From NCBI GenBank assembly GCA_965651535.1, contig CBFGSX010000033.1:1-14714 (forward strand): a stretch of DNA of 14,714 nucleotides, given 5' to 3'. Below are positions 1 to 5,938 of the stretch, piece after piece (the stretch's first letter is position 1; each line of letters begins with the position of its first letter). Under the pieces are notes generated by a model, which saw only the letters and a program-made list of their open reading frames with translations, made no database searches and was not told the DNA's origin. The stretch is from JAQGJA01 sp965651535 (GTDB taxonomy: Bacteria > Pseudomonadota > Alphaproteobacteria > Micavibrionales > SZUA-601). The position numbers and the translations under genes were made by a program.

Positions 1-83
1 TTCCCCGGCGAAGGCCGGGGTCCATTGCGCCGAAAGACAATCCATCGTCGGGCTGATGAATGGATCCCGGCCTTCGCCGGGAA
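1..83. repeat. Palindromic intergenic repeat pair downstream of sufB
   Basis: Two hairpins face each other. The first (3-20) has a CCCCGGC stem, a GAAG loop and a GCCGGGG stem. The second (66-81) has CCCGGC, CTTC, GCCGGG. The blocks 1-26 and 59-83 are near-perfect inverted copies of each other, including the flanking TCCATT/AATGGA, separated by about 32 nt. This matches the dispersed palindromic repeats seen elsewhere in the window. It lies just past the sufB stop and could stabilise or end that transcript, but no uridine tract follows the hairpin in the minus direction, so it is not called a terminator. Confidence 0.8.
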
Positions 84-103
84 GACGGAAGAAGGTAATG
101 TTT

Positions 104-1555
104 TTAACCAACGCTCCCCTCCAAGCTGATCGCAATCAATTTCTGCGCTTCGACGGCGAATTCCATCGGCATATGCTGGAGCACTTCGCGGCAGAAACCA
201 TTGACGATCAGGGCGACGGCTTCTTCTTCGCTGAGGCCACGCTGCTGGCAATAGAATTTCTGATCGTCGGAAATTTTTGCCGTGGTGGCTTCGTGTTCCA
301 AAGTTGCCGTCGGGTTACGGCACTCGATATAAGGCACGGTATGCGCGCCGCATTGGTCGCCAATCAGCAATGAATCGCACTGCGTGAAGTTGCGGGCATT
401 GTCGGCACCCGGCAGAACTTTGACCAGACCGCGATAAGTGTTATCCGCCTTGTGTGCGGAAATTCCCTTGGAGACGATGCGGGATTTCGTGTTCTTGCCG
501 ATATGGACCATTTTGGTGCCGGTATCGGCTTGTTGGAAATTATTGGTGATGGCGACCGAATAAAACTCACCAACAGAGTCATCACCCTGTAAGATACAAG
601 ATGGATATTTCCACGTAATCGCGGAACCCGTTTCCACTTGCGTCCAGGAAATTTTCGAGCGGTTCCCACGGCAAATACCGCGCTTGGTGACGAAATTATA
701 GACGCCGCCCTTGCCTTCCTCGTCGCCCGGGTACCAGTTCTGAACGGTCGAGTATTTGATCTCGGCGTCTTCCATGGCGATCAATTCCACATTGGCGGCG
801 TGGAGTTGATGTTCGTCGCGTTGCGGGGCGGTGCAGCCCTCGAGATACGACACATACGACCCTTTATCGGCGATAATCAGCGTGCGTTCGAATTGGCCGG
901 TGTTTTTCGCATTGATGCGGAAATAGGTCGACAACTCCATCGGGCAGCGCACGCCGGGCGGCACATAAACGAAGGAACCATCCGTAAACACGGCGGAATT
1001 AAGCGCGGCGAATTTGTGATCGTCCATCGGGATGACCGTGCCCAAGTATTTTTGCACCAGCTCGGAGTGTTTTTGCACCGCTTCGGAAATGGGACAGAAA
1101 ATCACGCCCGCTTCTTCGAGTTTTTTCTTGAACGTCGTCGCAACAGAAACGGAATCGAACACGGCATCGACGGCGACATTGCTCAGCATCTGTTGCTCGC
1201 GCAGCGGAATGCCGAGTTTCTCATAGGTTTCCAGCAATTTCGGATCGACCTCGTCGAGAGATTTCAACTGCGGCTTGTTTTTCGGCGCGGCGTAGTAATG
1301 CGCATTTTGGTAATCAAGCGTCGGGAATTTCAGCTTGGCCCAATCGGGCTCCGGCATTTTTTCCCAGATGCGAAACGCCGCCAGCCGCCAATCCAACAGC
1401 CATTGCGGCTCGTTCTTTTGTGCCGAGATAAAACGCACCGTGTCCTCGGTCAGGCCTTTGGGCGCGTAATCCATCTCAATCTCGGTTTCAAACCCGTATT
1501 TGTATTTGCCTTGGGTCTGCTCGAGCGTTTGCAGGGTTTCTAAAGTGGCGGCCAT
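104..1555 (-). CDS. sufB: SufB, Fe-S cluster scaffold subunit of the SufBCD complex
   Basis: Cytoplasmic scaffold protein on which the SUF system assembles Fe-S clusters together with SufC (ATPase) and SufD. The 483-residue product has the usual full length and the family's end-to-end pattern: an N-terminal KYGFETEIEMDYAPKGL region, the core CPMELSTYFRINAKNTGQFE and GISAHKADNTYRG motifs, and the C-terminal ISLEGSVG. Cys393 (in QCDSLLIGDQC) and Glu422 (in LEHEATT) align with E. coli SufB Cys405 and Glu434, residues implicated in cluster assembly, so the protein looks functional. The ATG at 1555 is preceded by AGGAA, which overlaps the stop of the upstream regulator; the gap is 9 nt, so the two form an operon. 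Unusually, no sufC start follows within the visible 103 nt; palindromic repeats are found instead. Confidence 0.97.
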   Translation of the reverse strand: MAATLETLQTLEQTQGKYKYGFETEIEMDYAPKGLTEDTVRFISAQKNEPQWLLDWRLAAFRIWEKMPEPDWAKLKFPTLDYQNAHYYAAPKNKPQLKSLDEVDPKLLETYEKLGIPLREQQMLSNVAVDAVFDSVSVATTFKKKLEEAGVIFCPISEAVQKHSELVQKYLGTVIPMDDHKFAALNSAVFTDGSFVYVPPGVRCPMELSTYFRINAKNTGQFERTLIIADKGSYVSYLEGCTAPQRDEHQLHAANVELIAMEDAEIKYSTVQNWYPGDEEGKGGVYNFVTKRGICRGNRSKISWTQVETGSAITWKYPSCILQGDDSVGEFYSVAITNNFQQADTGTKMVHIGKNTKSRIVSKGISAHKADNTYRGLVKVLPGADNARNFTQCDSLLIGDQCGAHTVPYIECRNPTATLEHEATTAKISDDQKFYCQQRGLSEEEAVALIVNGFCREVLQHMPMEFAVEAQKLIAISLEGSVG

Positions 1556-1564
1556 TCTTGTTTC

Positions 1565-2008
1565 CTATTCGGCGTATTCCGCGATTTTGATAAATTCGCG
1601 CGGCTGGGCATTCCACAAATCGGCGAGCGTCACCCCGTCCAAAGCGCGCACGATGGCTGCGTTGACGGGTTCCCACTTGCCGCGCAACGGACATTTCTTT
1701 TGCGACGCGCAGCAGGCGGATTCCGCGTCGAGACATTCGACCATGCTGACCGGGCCTTCGACGGCTTCGATCACCTGGCGCACGGTGATGGCGTCGCCGC
1801 CGCGCAGCAGGCGATAACCGCCCGTCGCCCCGCGAAACGATTCCACCAGTTCCGACTTGGCCAGCTCCTTGAGGATTTTGGCCACGGTCGGTTCGGGCAC
1901 GGAAGTTCCCGCCGCCAGTTCGGCGGTGTTGAAACGCTTTGCGGGATCGGCGGCCATGCGGGCCAGAATCACCACCGCGTAATCGGTCAGTTTGTTGAGT
2001 CGCAGCAT
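1565..2008 (-). CDS. Rrf2-family SUF Fe-S assembly regulator (IscR-like)
   Basis: DNA-binding regulator of Fe-S assembly, 147 residues, winged-helix Rrf2 fold. Residues 1-20 (MLRLNKLTDYAVVILARMAA) and the GATGGYRL wing near 60-68 are family hallmarks. Cys92, Cys99/Cys100 and Cys106 match the three-cysteine cluster-binding region of IscR-type proteins. The overall sequence resembles the 'SUF system regulator' branch more than classical IscR. It is the first gene of an operon with sufB. A perfect palindrome sits inside its promoter, implying that it controls its own expression in response to cluster status; this is inferred from position. The start chosen is the ATG giving the conserved N-terminus. 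There is only a 9-nt gap between the -10 box and this ATG, so the mRNA may be leaderless or nearly so. Confidence 0.93.
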   Translation of the reverse strand: MLRLNKLTDYAVVILARMAADPAKRFNTAELAAGTSVPEPTVAKILKELAKSELVESFRGATGGYRLLRGGDAITVRQVIEAVEGPVSMVECLDAESACCASQKKCPLRGKWEPVNAAIVRALDGVTLADLWNAQPREFIKIAEYAE

Positions 2009-2017
2009 TGCGTGGCC

Positions 2018-2046
2018 TATATAGGACTAATTTAGTCCTGATTCAA
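2018..2046 (-). promoter_or_regulatory. Sigma-70-type promoter of the SUF regulator-sufB operon
   Basis: On the minus strand a -35 TTGAAT (2046-2041) is followed by an exactly 17-nt spacer and a -10 TATATA (2023-2018). The -35 box overlaps the stop codon of the upstream methyltransferase gene. The -10 ends 9 nt before the ATG at 2008, so transcription would start within about 3 nt of the start codon. The hexamers each match consensus at 4 of 6 positions, and the spacing is ideal. Confidence 0.6.
2023..2039. promoter_or_regulatory. Perfect 17-nt palindrome, probable Rrf2 regulator operator
   Basis: The sequence AGGACTAA-T-TTAGTCCT is a perfect inverted repeat with 8-nt arms and a single central base. 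It fills the spacer between the -35 and -10 boxes. Its size, AT-rich centre and GACTAA...TTAGTC core resemble known alphaproteobacterial IscR-type sites. A bound dimer here would block RNA polymerase, so autorepression is the simplest inference. Confidence 0.7.
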
Positions 2047-2795
2047 GCCTTTTCCCGTGAGAAACCGGCCGGAACGGGGGACGGATTCCATGTTTCGCGC
2101 TTGGCCGCCTCGGGCACGGGGCGCACGCGCAAGGGCGTGACATTGTAAAGCTGTTTGCTGGCCTCGACCAGAATCACCCCGCCGAATTTCGGCAGCAGCG
2201 CCTCGCCGAAGCGGTCGAGAAACCGCGAAGCCGCCAGCAACAGGCGGTTATGGCTGGGCAGGAAATACAAAGCGCGCGTGTGACGCTCGATGACGAATTG
2301 CAGATCGCGCAACAGATTGCGCATCTGTTTCATGCTATAGGGGCGGCCATGGCCGAAAGGCGTCTTGTCGAGCCGCGACCACAGGCTGGCGCGGTTGGGC
2401 ACGAGGATCATCACGCGCCCGTTGGGCTTCAGGACGCGCCACGCCTCTTGCATCAGCTCGCGCAGATACTCGGCGTTTTCCACCGCATGCACGAGGATGA
2501 TTTTCTCGAAACTTTCATCGGCAAAGGGCAGGATATAATCCTCGGTTACGACGCTGCGCGACGGCGCGCCGAGCGGCCAGCGACCCGCACCCAAAGACGC
2601 CGCCATCACGGCGAAATGCGGCATATTCTCGCCGTCATCGAGATACGGCACGGCATAGCCGATGCCCGCGACGTTTTCACGCGCCGCGTGCAGGTCGGGC
2701 CAGAATTTCTCAATTTTGCCGCGCAGGACCGCCGCCGTCAGCCGCCCCAGCGGGGACTGATAGAATTGCTTGATCTCGGTGATGTCGCGGTACAT
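2043..2795 (-). CDS. Class I SAM-dependent methyltransferase (type 11-like)
   Basis: Predicted cytoplasmic SAM-dependent methyltransferase of 250 residues; its substrate is unknown. The methyltransferase fold is indicated by a motif-I-like VAGIGYAVPYL at residues 42-52, the segment LPFADESFEKI at 89-99 followed by HAVENAEYL, and WRVLKPNGRVMILVPN at 119-134, all in the order expected for the type 11 family. Motif I is degenerate: a GxGxA-type loop rather than GxGxG. The C-terminal 70 residues are rich in Arg and Pro and lack a recognised domain. Proteins of this type are common in alphaproteobacteria, often beside glyoxalase II, which is not visible here. The ATG at 2795 has only a weak ribosome-binding site. 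The gene stops within the promoter of the SUF regulator, so read-through into that operon is possible. Confidence 0.82.
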   Translation of the reverse strand: MYRDITEIKQFYQSPLGRLTAAVLRGKIEKFWPDLHAARENVAGIGYAVPYLDDGENMPHFAVMAASLGAGRWPLGAPSRSVVTEDYILPFADESFEKIILVHAVENAEYLRELMQEAWRVLKPNGRVMILVPNRASLWSRLDKTPFGHGRPYSMKQMRNLLRDLQFVIERHTRALYFLPSHNRLLLAASRFLDRFGEALLPKFGGVILVEASKQLYNVTPLRVRPVPEAAKRETWNPSPVPAGFSREKA

Positions 2796-2815
2796 AGCGG
2801 TATTCTACCCAATCC

Positions 2816-2853
2816 GTCATTCCCGCGAAAGCGGGAATCCCGTTCATGATGAC
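2816..2853. repeat. Palindromic intergenic repeat between mutT and the methyltransferase
   Basis: A perfect 8-bp stem ATTCCCGC/GCGGGAAT with a GAAA tetraloop (2819-2838) is bracketed by GTCAT (2816-2820) and ATGAC (2849-2853). The layout resembles the GTCATC...GATGAC element at 12242-12306. No uridine tract follows, so it is classed as a dispersed repeat and not a terminator. Confidence 0.75.
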
Positions 2854-2862
2854 AATCCAGAG

Positions 2863-3273
2863 TCATATTAATTCGCACAAGGGCGCAATCAACGGCACGT
2901 TGGACTCCAGCAATTTGTAATCGCGCAGGCGCACCGGCTTGACCCAGGCCAGCTCCTGCCCCTCTTTGGGCGCGGGCGTTCCCGTCCAGTTGCGACAACC
3001 GAAAACGGGGATCAGCACGTGACGGTTCATGTCGTCATAGGTATGCGAAATGAAGCTGAGCGGGAAAAACGCTTTCTCGATCGTGATGACGCCCAGCTCT
3101 TCTTTCAATTCGCGGATCAGCGTCTGTTCGGGGCGTTCGCCCGCCTCCATCTTGCCGCCGGGAAATTCCCACCAGCCCGCATAGGCTTTGCCCTCGGGGC
3201 GCTTTTGAATCAGGATGCGATTATCCGCATCGATCAAAGCAGCGGCGGAACACAGAACAAGCGGATGGGACAT
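2863..3273 (-). CDS. mutT: MutT-type Nudix hydrolase
   Basis: Nudix pyrophosphohydrolase of 136 residues; MutT relatives hydrolyse oxidised dGTP such as 8-oxo-dGTP to keep it out of DNA. The Nudix box GX5EX7REUXEEXGU is complete at residues 40-62, starting GGKMEAGERPEQ and ending RELKEELGV, preceded by AGWWEFPGGK as in MutT proper. The chosen ATG at 3273 gives MSHPLVLCSAAALID, the usual family N-terminus, and has an AAAGAG ribosome-binding site. An in-frame ATG at 3312 would add 13 residues, but those codons consist largely of a palindromic hairpin, so the shorter form is preferred. A purely dNTP-sanitising role is inferred from the family. Confidence 0.9.
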   Translation of the reverse strand: MSHPLVLCSAAALIDADNRILIQKRPEGKAYAGWWEFPGGKMEAGERPEQTLIRELKEELGVITIEKAFFPLSFISHTYDDMNRHVLIPVFGCRNWTGTPAPKEGQELAWVKPVRLRDYKLLESNVPLIAPLCELI

Positions 3274-3292
3274 TGACGCTCTTTTGTAATGG

Positions 3293-3312
3293 ATGCTCGC
3301 TTTCGCAAGCAT
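3293..3312. repeat. Hairpin in the mutT leader
   Basis: The sequence ATGCTCGC-TTTC-GCAAGCAT forms an 8-bp stem with one G-T pair and a four-base loop. It lies 20 nt upstream of the preferred mutT start and contains an alternative in-frame ATG (3312). It resembles the GAAA-loop repeat at 2819-2838. Its presence in the leader is a reason to prefer the downstream start. Confidence 0.6.
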
Positions 3313-3332
3313 TGCGATTTACACCTATCGTA

Positions 3333-3352
3333 ACCCTTGCGCAAGCGAGGGT
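3333..3352. repeat. Palindromic repeat between the parvulin terminator and mutT
   Basis: ACCCTTGC-GCAA-GCGAGGGT forms an 8-bp stem with one wobble pair and a GCAA loop. It is preceded by CGTA, the same lead-in as the repeats at 10701 and 11125, which suggests membership of the same dispersed family. Confidence 0.6.
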
Positions 3353-3360
3353 CTAGAAAC

Positions 3361-3387
3361 AAAAAAGCCCCGACAAGCGGGGCTTTT
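3361..3387 (-). terminator. Rho-independent terminator of the parvulin gene
   Basis: A perfect 10-bp stem AAAAGCCCCG/CGGGGCTTTT (3363-3372 and 3378-3387) with a 5-nt loop. Read on the minus strand it is followed by six T residues (3366-3361), and it lies 18 nt beyond the parvulin stop codon. The A/T ends of the stem also make it usable from the plus strand, but no plus-strand gene ends here. Confidence 0.92.
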
Positions 3388-3405
3388 CAAAATTCATACC
3401 CAATC

Positions 3406-4308
3406 TTACGATTGCGGCAGGGTGATCTGAACCTTGGCTTTTTCGCGCAGACCTTCGATGACCTTGCGCAGCTGTTCTTCGTTCATCTGGGCGCGGAGAC
3501 GCTCCTTGACCTGATTGAATTCGGGTTTGGGGCGCTTGCGCACATCCTCTACCTTGATCACGTGCCAGCCGAACTGGGTCTTGATCGGCGTCTTGCTGAC
3601 TTCGCCTTTTTTCATGGCGAAGACAGCCTCGTCGAATTCCTTGATCATCATGCCGCGCGGGAAATAGCCCAGATCGCCGCCATTGGCCTTGGTGGCATCC
3701 GTGGAATGTTCCTCGGCCAGCTTGGCGAAATCGCCGCCCTTACCCAGCTTGGCGATGATGTCCTTGGCGGTTTTCTCATCCGACACAAGAATATGACGCG
3801 CGCGCATCTCGTTCTCGTCCGGCACCTTGGCGATCAACTCGTCGTATTTCTTCTTGAGATCCGCATCGGACACCTTGCCTTCGATGGATTTCTCGACAAA
3901 GCGCGTGCGCAGCACTTGTTCGGTGGCTTCGGCGATACGCTCTTTGGCGACCTTGTCGTTGGCCAGCTTCTGTTCCGCCACGGCCTGATCGATCAGACGG
4001 TTGTTGACGACCTGATTGACCACCAGCTCGAGCAGGTTTTCGGCGGGAGCCGTCTGCATTTGCGGCGGCATGGTGTTGACGAACGCCATGATGTCCTTGC
4101 CCGTCAGCTTGCCGCCGTCGAACGTCGCATAAACCGCATTGGCCTTGATGGCGTCCTTGAGCGGCTTGCCGGTTGCCGGCTGACCTGCCGCCGGAGCAGT
4201 CGAAGCGGCGTTTTCCGCCCCTGCCTGGGTCATGTAAAAGAACGAAGCGCCGCCGACCACGCCGATCACGGCAACAGACAGCGCAAAAACTCGAAACTTG
4301 AACGTCAT
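3406..4308 (-). CDS. Exported parvulin-type peptidyl-prolyl cis-trans isomerase
   Basis: Foldase of 300 residues, likely periplasmic or anchored in the inner membrane. Residues 1-30 hold a signal or anchor segment (basic MTFKFR, then a hydrophobic stretch to about residue 25). Ala/Pro-rich residues 35-50 form a linker. A helical SurA/PrsA-like N-domain covers about 60-165, and the parvulin domain 169-256 contains ARHILVSDE, FAKLAEEHSTD, GGDLGYFPRG and TQFGWHVIKVED. The C-terminus is a charged helix. The family assists folding of outer-membrane and secreted proteins. The ATG at 4308 follows AAGGA at 8-nt spacing. The gene is monocistronic: it has its own promoter (4348-4376) and terminator (3361-3387). 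The exact ortholog (SurA, PrsA or PpiC-like) is not settled. Confidence 0.93.
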   Translation of the reverse strand: MTFKFRVFALSVAVIGVVGGASFFYMTQAGAENAASTAPAAGQPATGKPLKDAIKANAVYATFDGGKLTGKDIMAFVNTMPPQMQTAPAENLLELVVNQVVNNRLIDQAVAEQKLANDKVAKERIAEATEQVLRTRFVEKSIEGKVSDADLKKKYDELIAKVPDENEMRARHILVSDEKTAKDIIAKLGKGGDFAKLAEEHSTDATKANGGDLGYFPRGMMIKEFDEAVFAMKKGEVSKTPIKTQFGWHVIKVEDVRKRPKPEFNQVKERLRAQMNEEQLRKVIEGLREKAKVQITLPQS

Positions 4309-4347
4309 GGGAAATATCCTTTGATTTGCAGATGTGCGGTTCGTCGA

Positions 4348-4376
4348 ATTCTAGCCCTCCCGCCGGTCGACGGCAA
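4348..4376 (-). promoter_or_regulatory. Promoter of the parvulin gene
   Basis: On the minus strand TTGCCG (4376-4371) and TAGAAT (4353-4348) are separated by exactly 17 nt, matching consensus at 4 and 5 of 6 positions. The predicted start near 4341 leaves a leader of roughly 32 nt before the ATG. Confidence 0.5.
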
Positions 4377-4396
4377 GGGGTTGAAACCTCTAATTT

Positions 4397-4738
4397 TCAG
4401 GGACAACGAAAGCGGCGACGCAAGACCCCCTCGACGGCCTCGAAAGCCATTTCCTGCGGGGCAATTTCCGCCTGCGACCAGTCGCGCAATACATTATCCA
4501 CAAGCGTCTGGGGGCCGATGGCGGGCGACAGGCAGACGGCATTGGCGGGATTGCTGTCGCGCATGAGCTTGTCGGCCACCGCCGCGACATAACCGGCGCA
4601 TAAACCCGCTTCGACATCGTAGCGGCTCTGGCACATCTGGTGTAGTTGATGCGCCGTCAGGGGGGATTGCACCTGTGCGCCCGCCGGAAAAGCGGTCAAA
4701 AAGAAGAGTGCAAAAGCGGCCAGACGGCGTAAAATCAT
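4397..4738 (-). CDS. Rap1a/Tai-family secreted protein
   Basis: Small exported protein of 113 residues. Residues 1-21 form a signal peptide (MILRRLAAFALFFLTAFPAG, then AQ). The mature part resembles the Rap1a/Tai domain: LTAHQLHQMCQS, a GLCAGYVAAVAD segment, a PQTLVDNVLRDW helix, and the C-terminal FEAVEGVLRRRFRC. Four cysteines (36, 47, 69, 112) could form two disulfides, fitting a periplasmic location. Founding members neutralise type VI secretion amidase effectors, but no effector or type VI gene is visible, so immunity cannot be assumed here; many chromosomal relatives have no known role. The ATG at 4738 is chosen because it starts the signal peptide; a TTG further upstream would put a polar stretch in front of it. 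It is divergent from ghrA with 35 nt between starts. Confidence 0.78.
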   Translation of the reverse strand: MILRRLAAFALFFLTAFPAGAQVQSPLTAHQLHQMCQSRYDVEAGLCAGYVAAVADKLMRDSNPANAVCLSPAIGPQTLVDNVLRDWSQAEIAPQEMAFEAVEGVLRRRFRCP

Positions 4739-4773
4739 GTTATCGTTTCTACAGCAGAAAGATCCCCGCGCCA

Positions 4774-5700
4774 ATGGCCATTTTATTTTCCGACGACAGC
4801 TATCGTGCCGACAAGATTTTTTCCGCGCTGAAATCGGCCATGCCCGAGATCGACCTGCGCAAATTTCCCGACACCGGAGACCCCGACGCGATCGACTATG
4901 CGATCATCTGGTATCCCAAGCCCGGCAGCCTGCAAAACCTGCCGAATTTGAAAGCCGTTTTTTCCGTCGCCGCCGGGGTGGACGGCATTCTGCGCGACGC
5001 CACGCTGCCCGATGTGCCGCTCATCCGCAGCGTCGATCCCGGCCTGACTCAGGGCATGGTGGAATATGTGGTCTATCACGTGCTGCGCTATCACCGTCAC
5101 CAGCACCATTACGATCGTCAACAGCGCGAGGCCGTGTGGAAACAGCTGCCGCAAGTGCCGCCGCAAAAACGTCGCATCGGCATCATGGGCCTCGGGGAGA
5201 TGGGCGGTGCCTGCGCCAAGGCGCTGCGCTTTTTGAAATTCGATTTGCGCGGATGGAGCCGCAGCGCGAAAAAGATCGACGGCATGAAAACTTTTGCCGG
5301 AGACGATGCGTTGCCTGCATTTTTATCCGAGACCGATATTCTGGTGAACGTGCTGCCGCTGACGCCTGAAACGCACGGCATCCTCAACGCCAAAAATTTT
5401 GCCGCGCTTCCCGACGGCGCGTTCCTGATCCATGCCGGGCGCGGCGGCCACATGGTCGAGTCCGACCTGCTGGCGGCGCTGGAAAGCGGGAAACTGACCC
5501 ACGCCTCCTTGGACGTTTTCCCCACCGAGCCCCTACCCGAAGACAGCCTGCTTTGGGCGCACCCCAAGATCACCTTGACCCCGCATATCGCTTCGATCAC
5601 GGATTTCGCGGCGGCGGCTCGAAATATATTAAATAATATCAATCTATTAAAATCAGATCAACCCTTGCCCGGCACGGTCGACCGCCGCCGCGGATATTAG
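4774..5700 (+). CDS. ghrA: Glyoxylate/hydroxypyruvate reductase A (2-hydroxyacid dehydrogenase)
   Basis: NAD(P)H-dependent cytoplasmic reductase that would convert glyoxylate to glycolate and hydroxypyruvate to glycerate. The 308-residue length matches the GhrA family (about 312). The nucleotide-binding loop GLGEMG is at 139-144. The second strand ends in GWSRSAKK with no acidic residue, which favours NADPH. The catalytic triad is visible as Arg223 (HAGRGG), Glu252 (DVFPTEPLP) and His271 (TPHIASI). The N-terminal domain has the GhrA-type SVAAGVDGIL and DPGLTQGMVEYV segments. The ATG at 4774 is taken because it gives the family N-terminus; its ribosome-binding site is weak. The final 20 or so codons are much more AT-rich than the rest. 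Physiological substrate preference is inferred. Confidence 0.92.
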   Translation: MAILFSDDSYRADKIFSALKSAMPEIDLRKFPDTGDPDAIDYAIIWYPKPGSLQNLPNLKAVFSVAAGVDGILRDATLPDVPLIRSVDPGLTQGMVEYVVYHVLRYHRHQHHYDRQQREAVWKQLPQVPPQKRRIGIMGLGEMGGACAKALRFLKFDLRGWSRSAKKIDGMKTFAGDDALPAFLSETDILVNVLPLTPETHGILNAKNFAALPDGAFLIHAGRGGHMVESDLLAALESGKLTHASLDVFPTEPLPEDSLLWAHPKITLTPHIASITDFAAAARNILNNINLLKSDQPLPGTVDRRRGY

Positions 5701-5705
5701 CATAA

Positions 5706-5722
5706 TTGGCACAAGGCTTGCA
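5706..5722 (+). promoter_or_regulatory. Sigma-54 (-24/-12) promoter
   Basis: TTGGCAC (5706-5712), five bases, then TTGCA (5718-5722). The GG (5708-5709) and GC (5720-5721) dinucleotides are exactly 10 nt apart, as sigma-54 requires, and nearly all consensus positions match. Transcription would start near 5733, leaving a leader of about 29 nt that contains the GGAGG ribosome-binding site. No enhancer-binding-protein site could be identified by eye. In alphaproteobacteria sigma-54 often serves flagellar and nitrogen genes; fliI and fliJ are adjacent but on the other strand. Confidence 0.82.
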
Positions 5723-5751
5723 TTTAAGAGGGCAAGACACCCTTTTTGAAC

Positions 5752-5756
5752 GGAGG
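5752..5756 (+). promoter_or_regulatory. Strong ribosome-binding site of the 58-residue gene
   Basis: GGAGG lies 5 nt before the ATG at 5762. It is among the best Shine-Dalgarno matches in the window, and it fixes both the reality and the start of the short gene. Confidence 0.85.
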
Positions 5757-5761
5757 CAACA

Positions 5762-5938
5762 ATGTCTGAATTTGCAATGATCAATCACCTGGTCGGCCAA
5801 GGCTGGCAAATGGTGGACAATAAGTTCTTCATGCTCAAAGGCCGCACCGAAAGCCCGGTCGATCTGCAACTGGCCTATTTCATCCAGCGCCAGATGGAGC
5901 GCGCCAAATTGCGCGAGCTTTTTGCAACGCAGGCCTAA
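5762..5938 (+). CDS. 58-residue protein of unknown function under a sigma-54 promoter
   Basis: I do not recognise this family. The product starts MSEFAMINHLVGQGWQMVDN and ends in a charged helix-like stretch, IQRQMERAKLRELFATQA. It has no signal peptide, membrane segment or cysteine, and looks like a small soluble mixed-structure protein with an amphipathic C-terminal helix. It is supported as a gene by the consensus sigma-54 promoter 40 nt upstream, the optimal GGAGG site, and its position filling the gap between ghrA and fliJ. Its stop TAA (5936-5938) overlaps the convergent stop of fliJ. Sigma-54 control next to flagellar export genes makes a motility-linked role possible, but that is inference. 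Nitrogen or stress adaptation would fit equally well. Confidence 0.8.
   Translation: MSEFAMINHLVGQGWQMVDNKFFMLKGRTESPVDLQLAYFIQRQMERAKLRELFATQA

Noticed and set aside
638..1543. 301-codon plus-strand frame antisense to sufB
   Set aside because: No motif or ribosome-binding site; sufB on the minus strand is certain.
3337..4566. 409-codon plus-strand frame antisense to the parvulin gene
   Set aside because: It runs through the parvulin terminator and promoter and has shadow-type composition.
4739..4774. Extended TTG start for the Rap1a/Tai-like gene
   Set aside because: It would add 12 polar residues before a well-formed signal peptide and overlap the ghrA start.
5729..5743. AGGG/CCCT hairpin followed by TTTTT as a ghrA terminator
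   Set aside because: The stem has only four pairs with a 7-nt loop, and it straddles the predicted sigma-54 transcription start.
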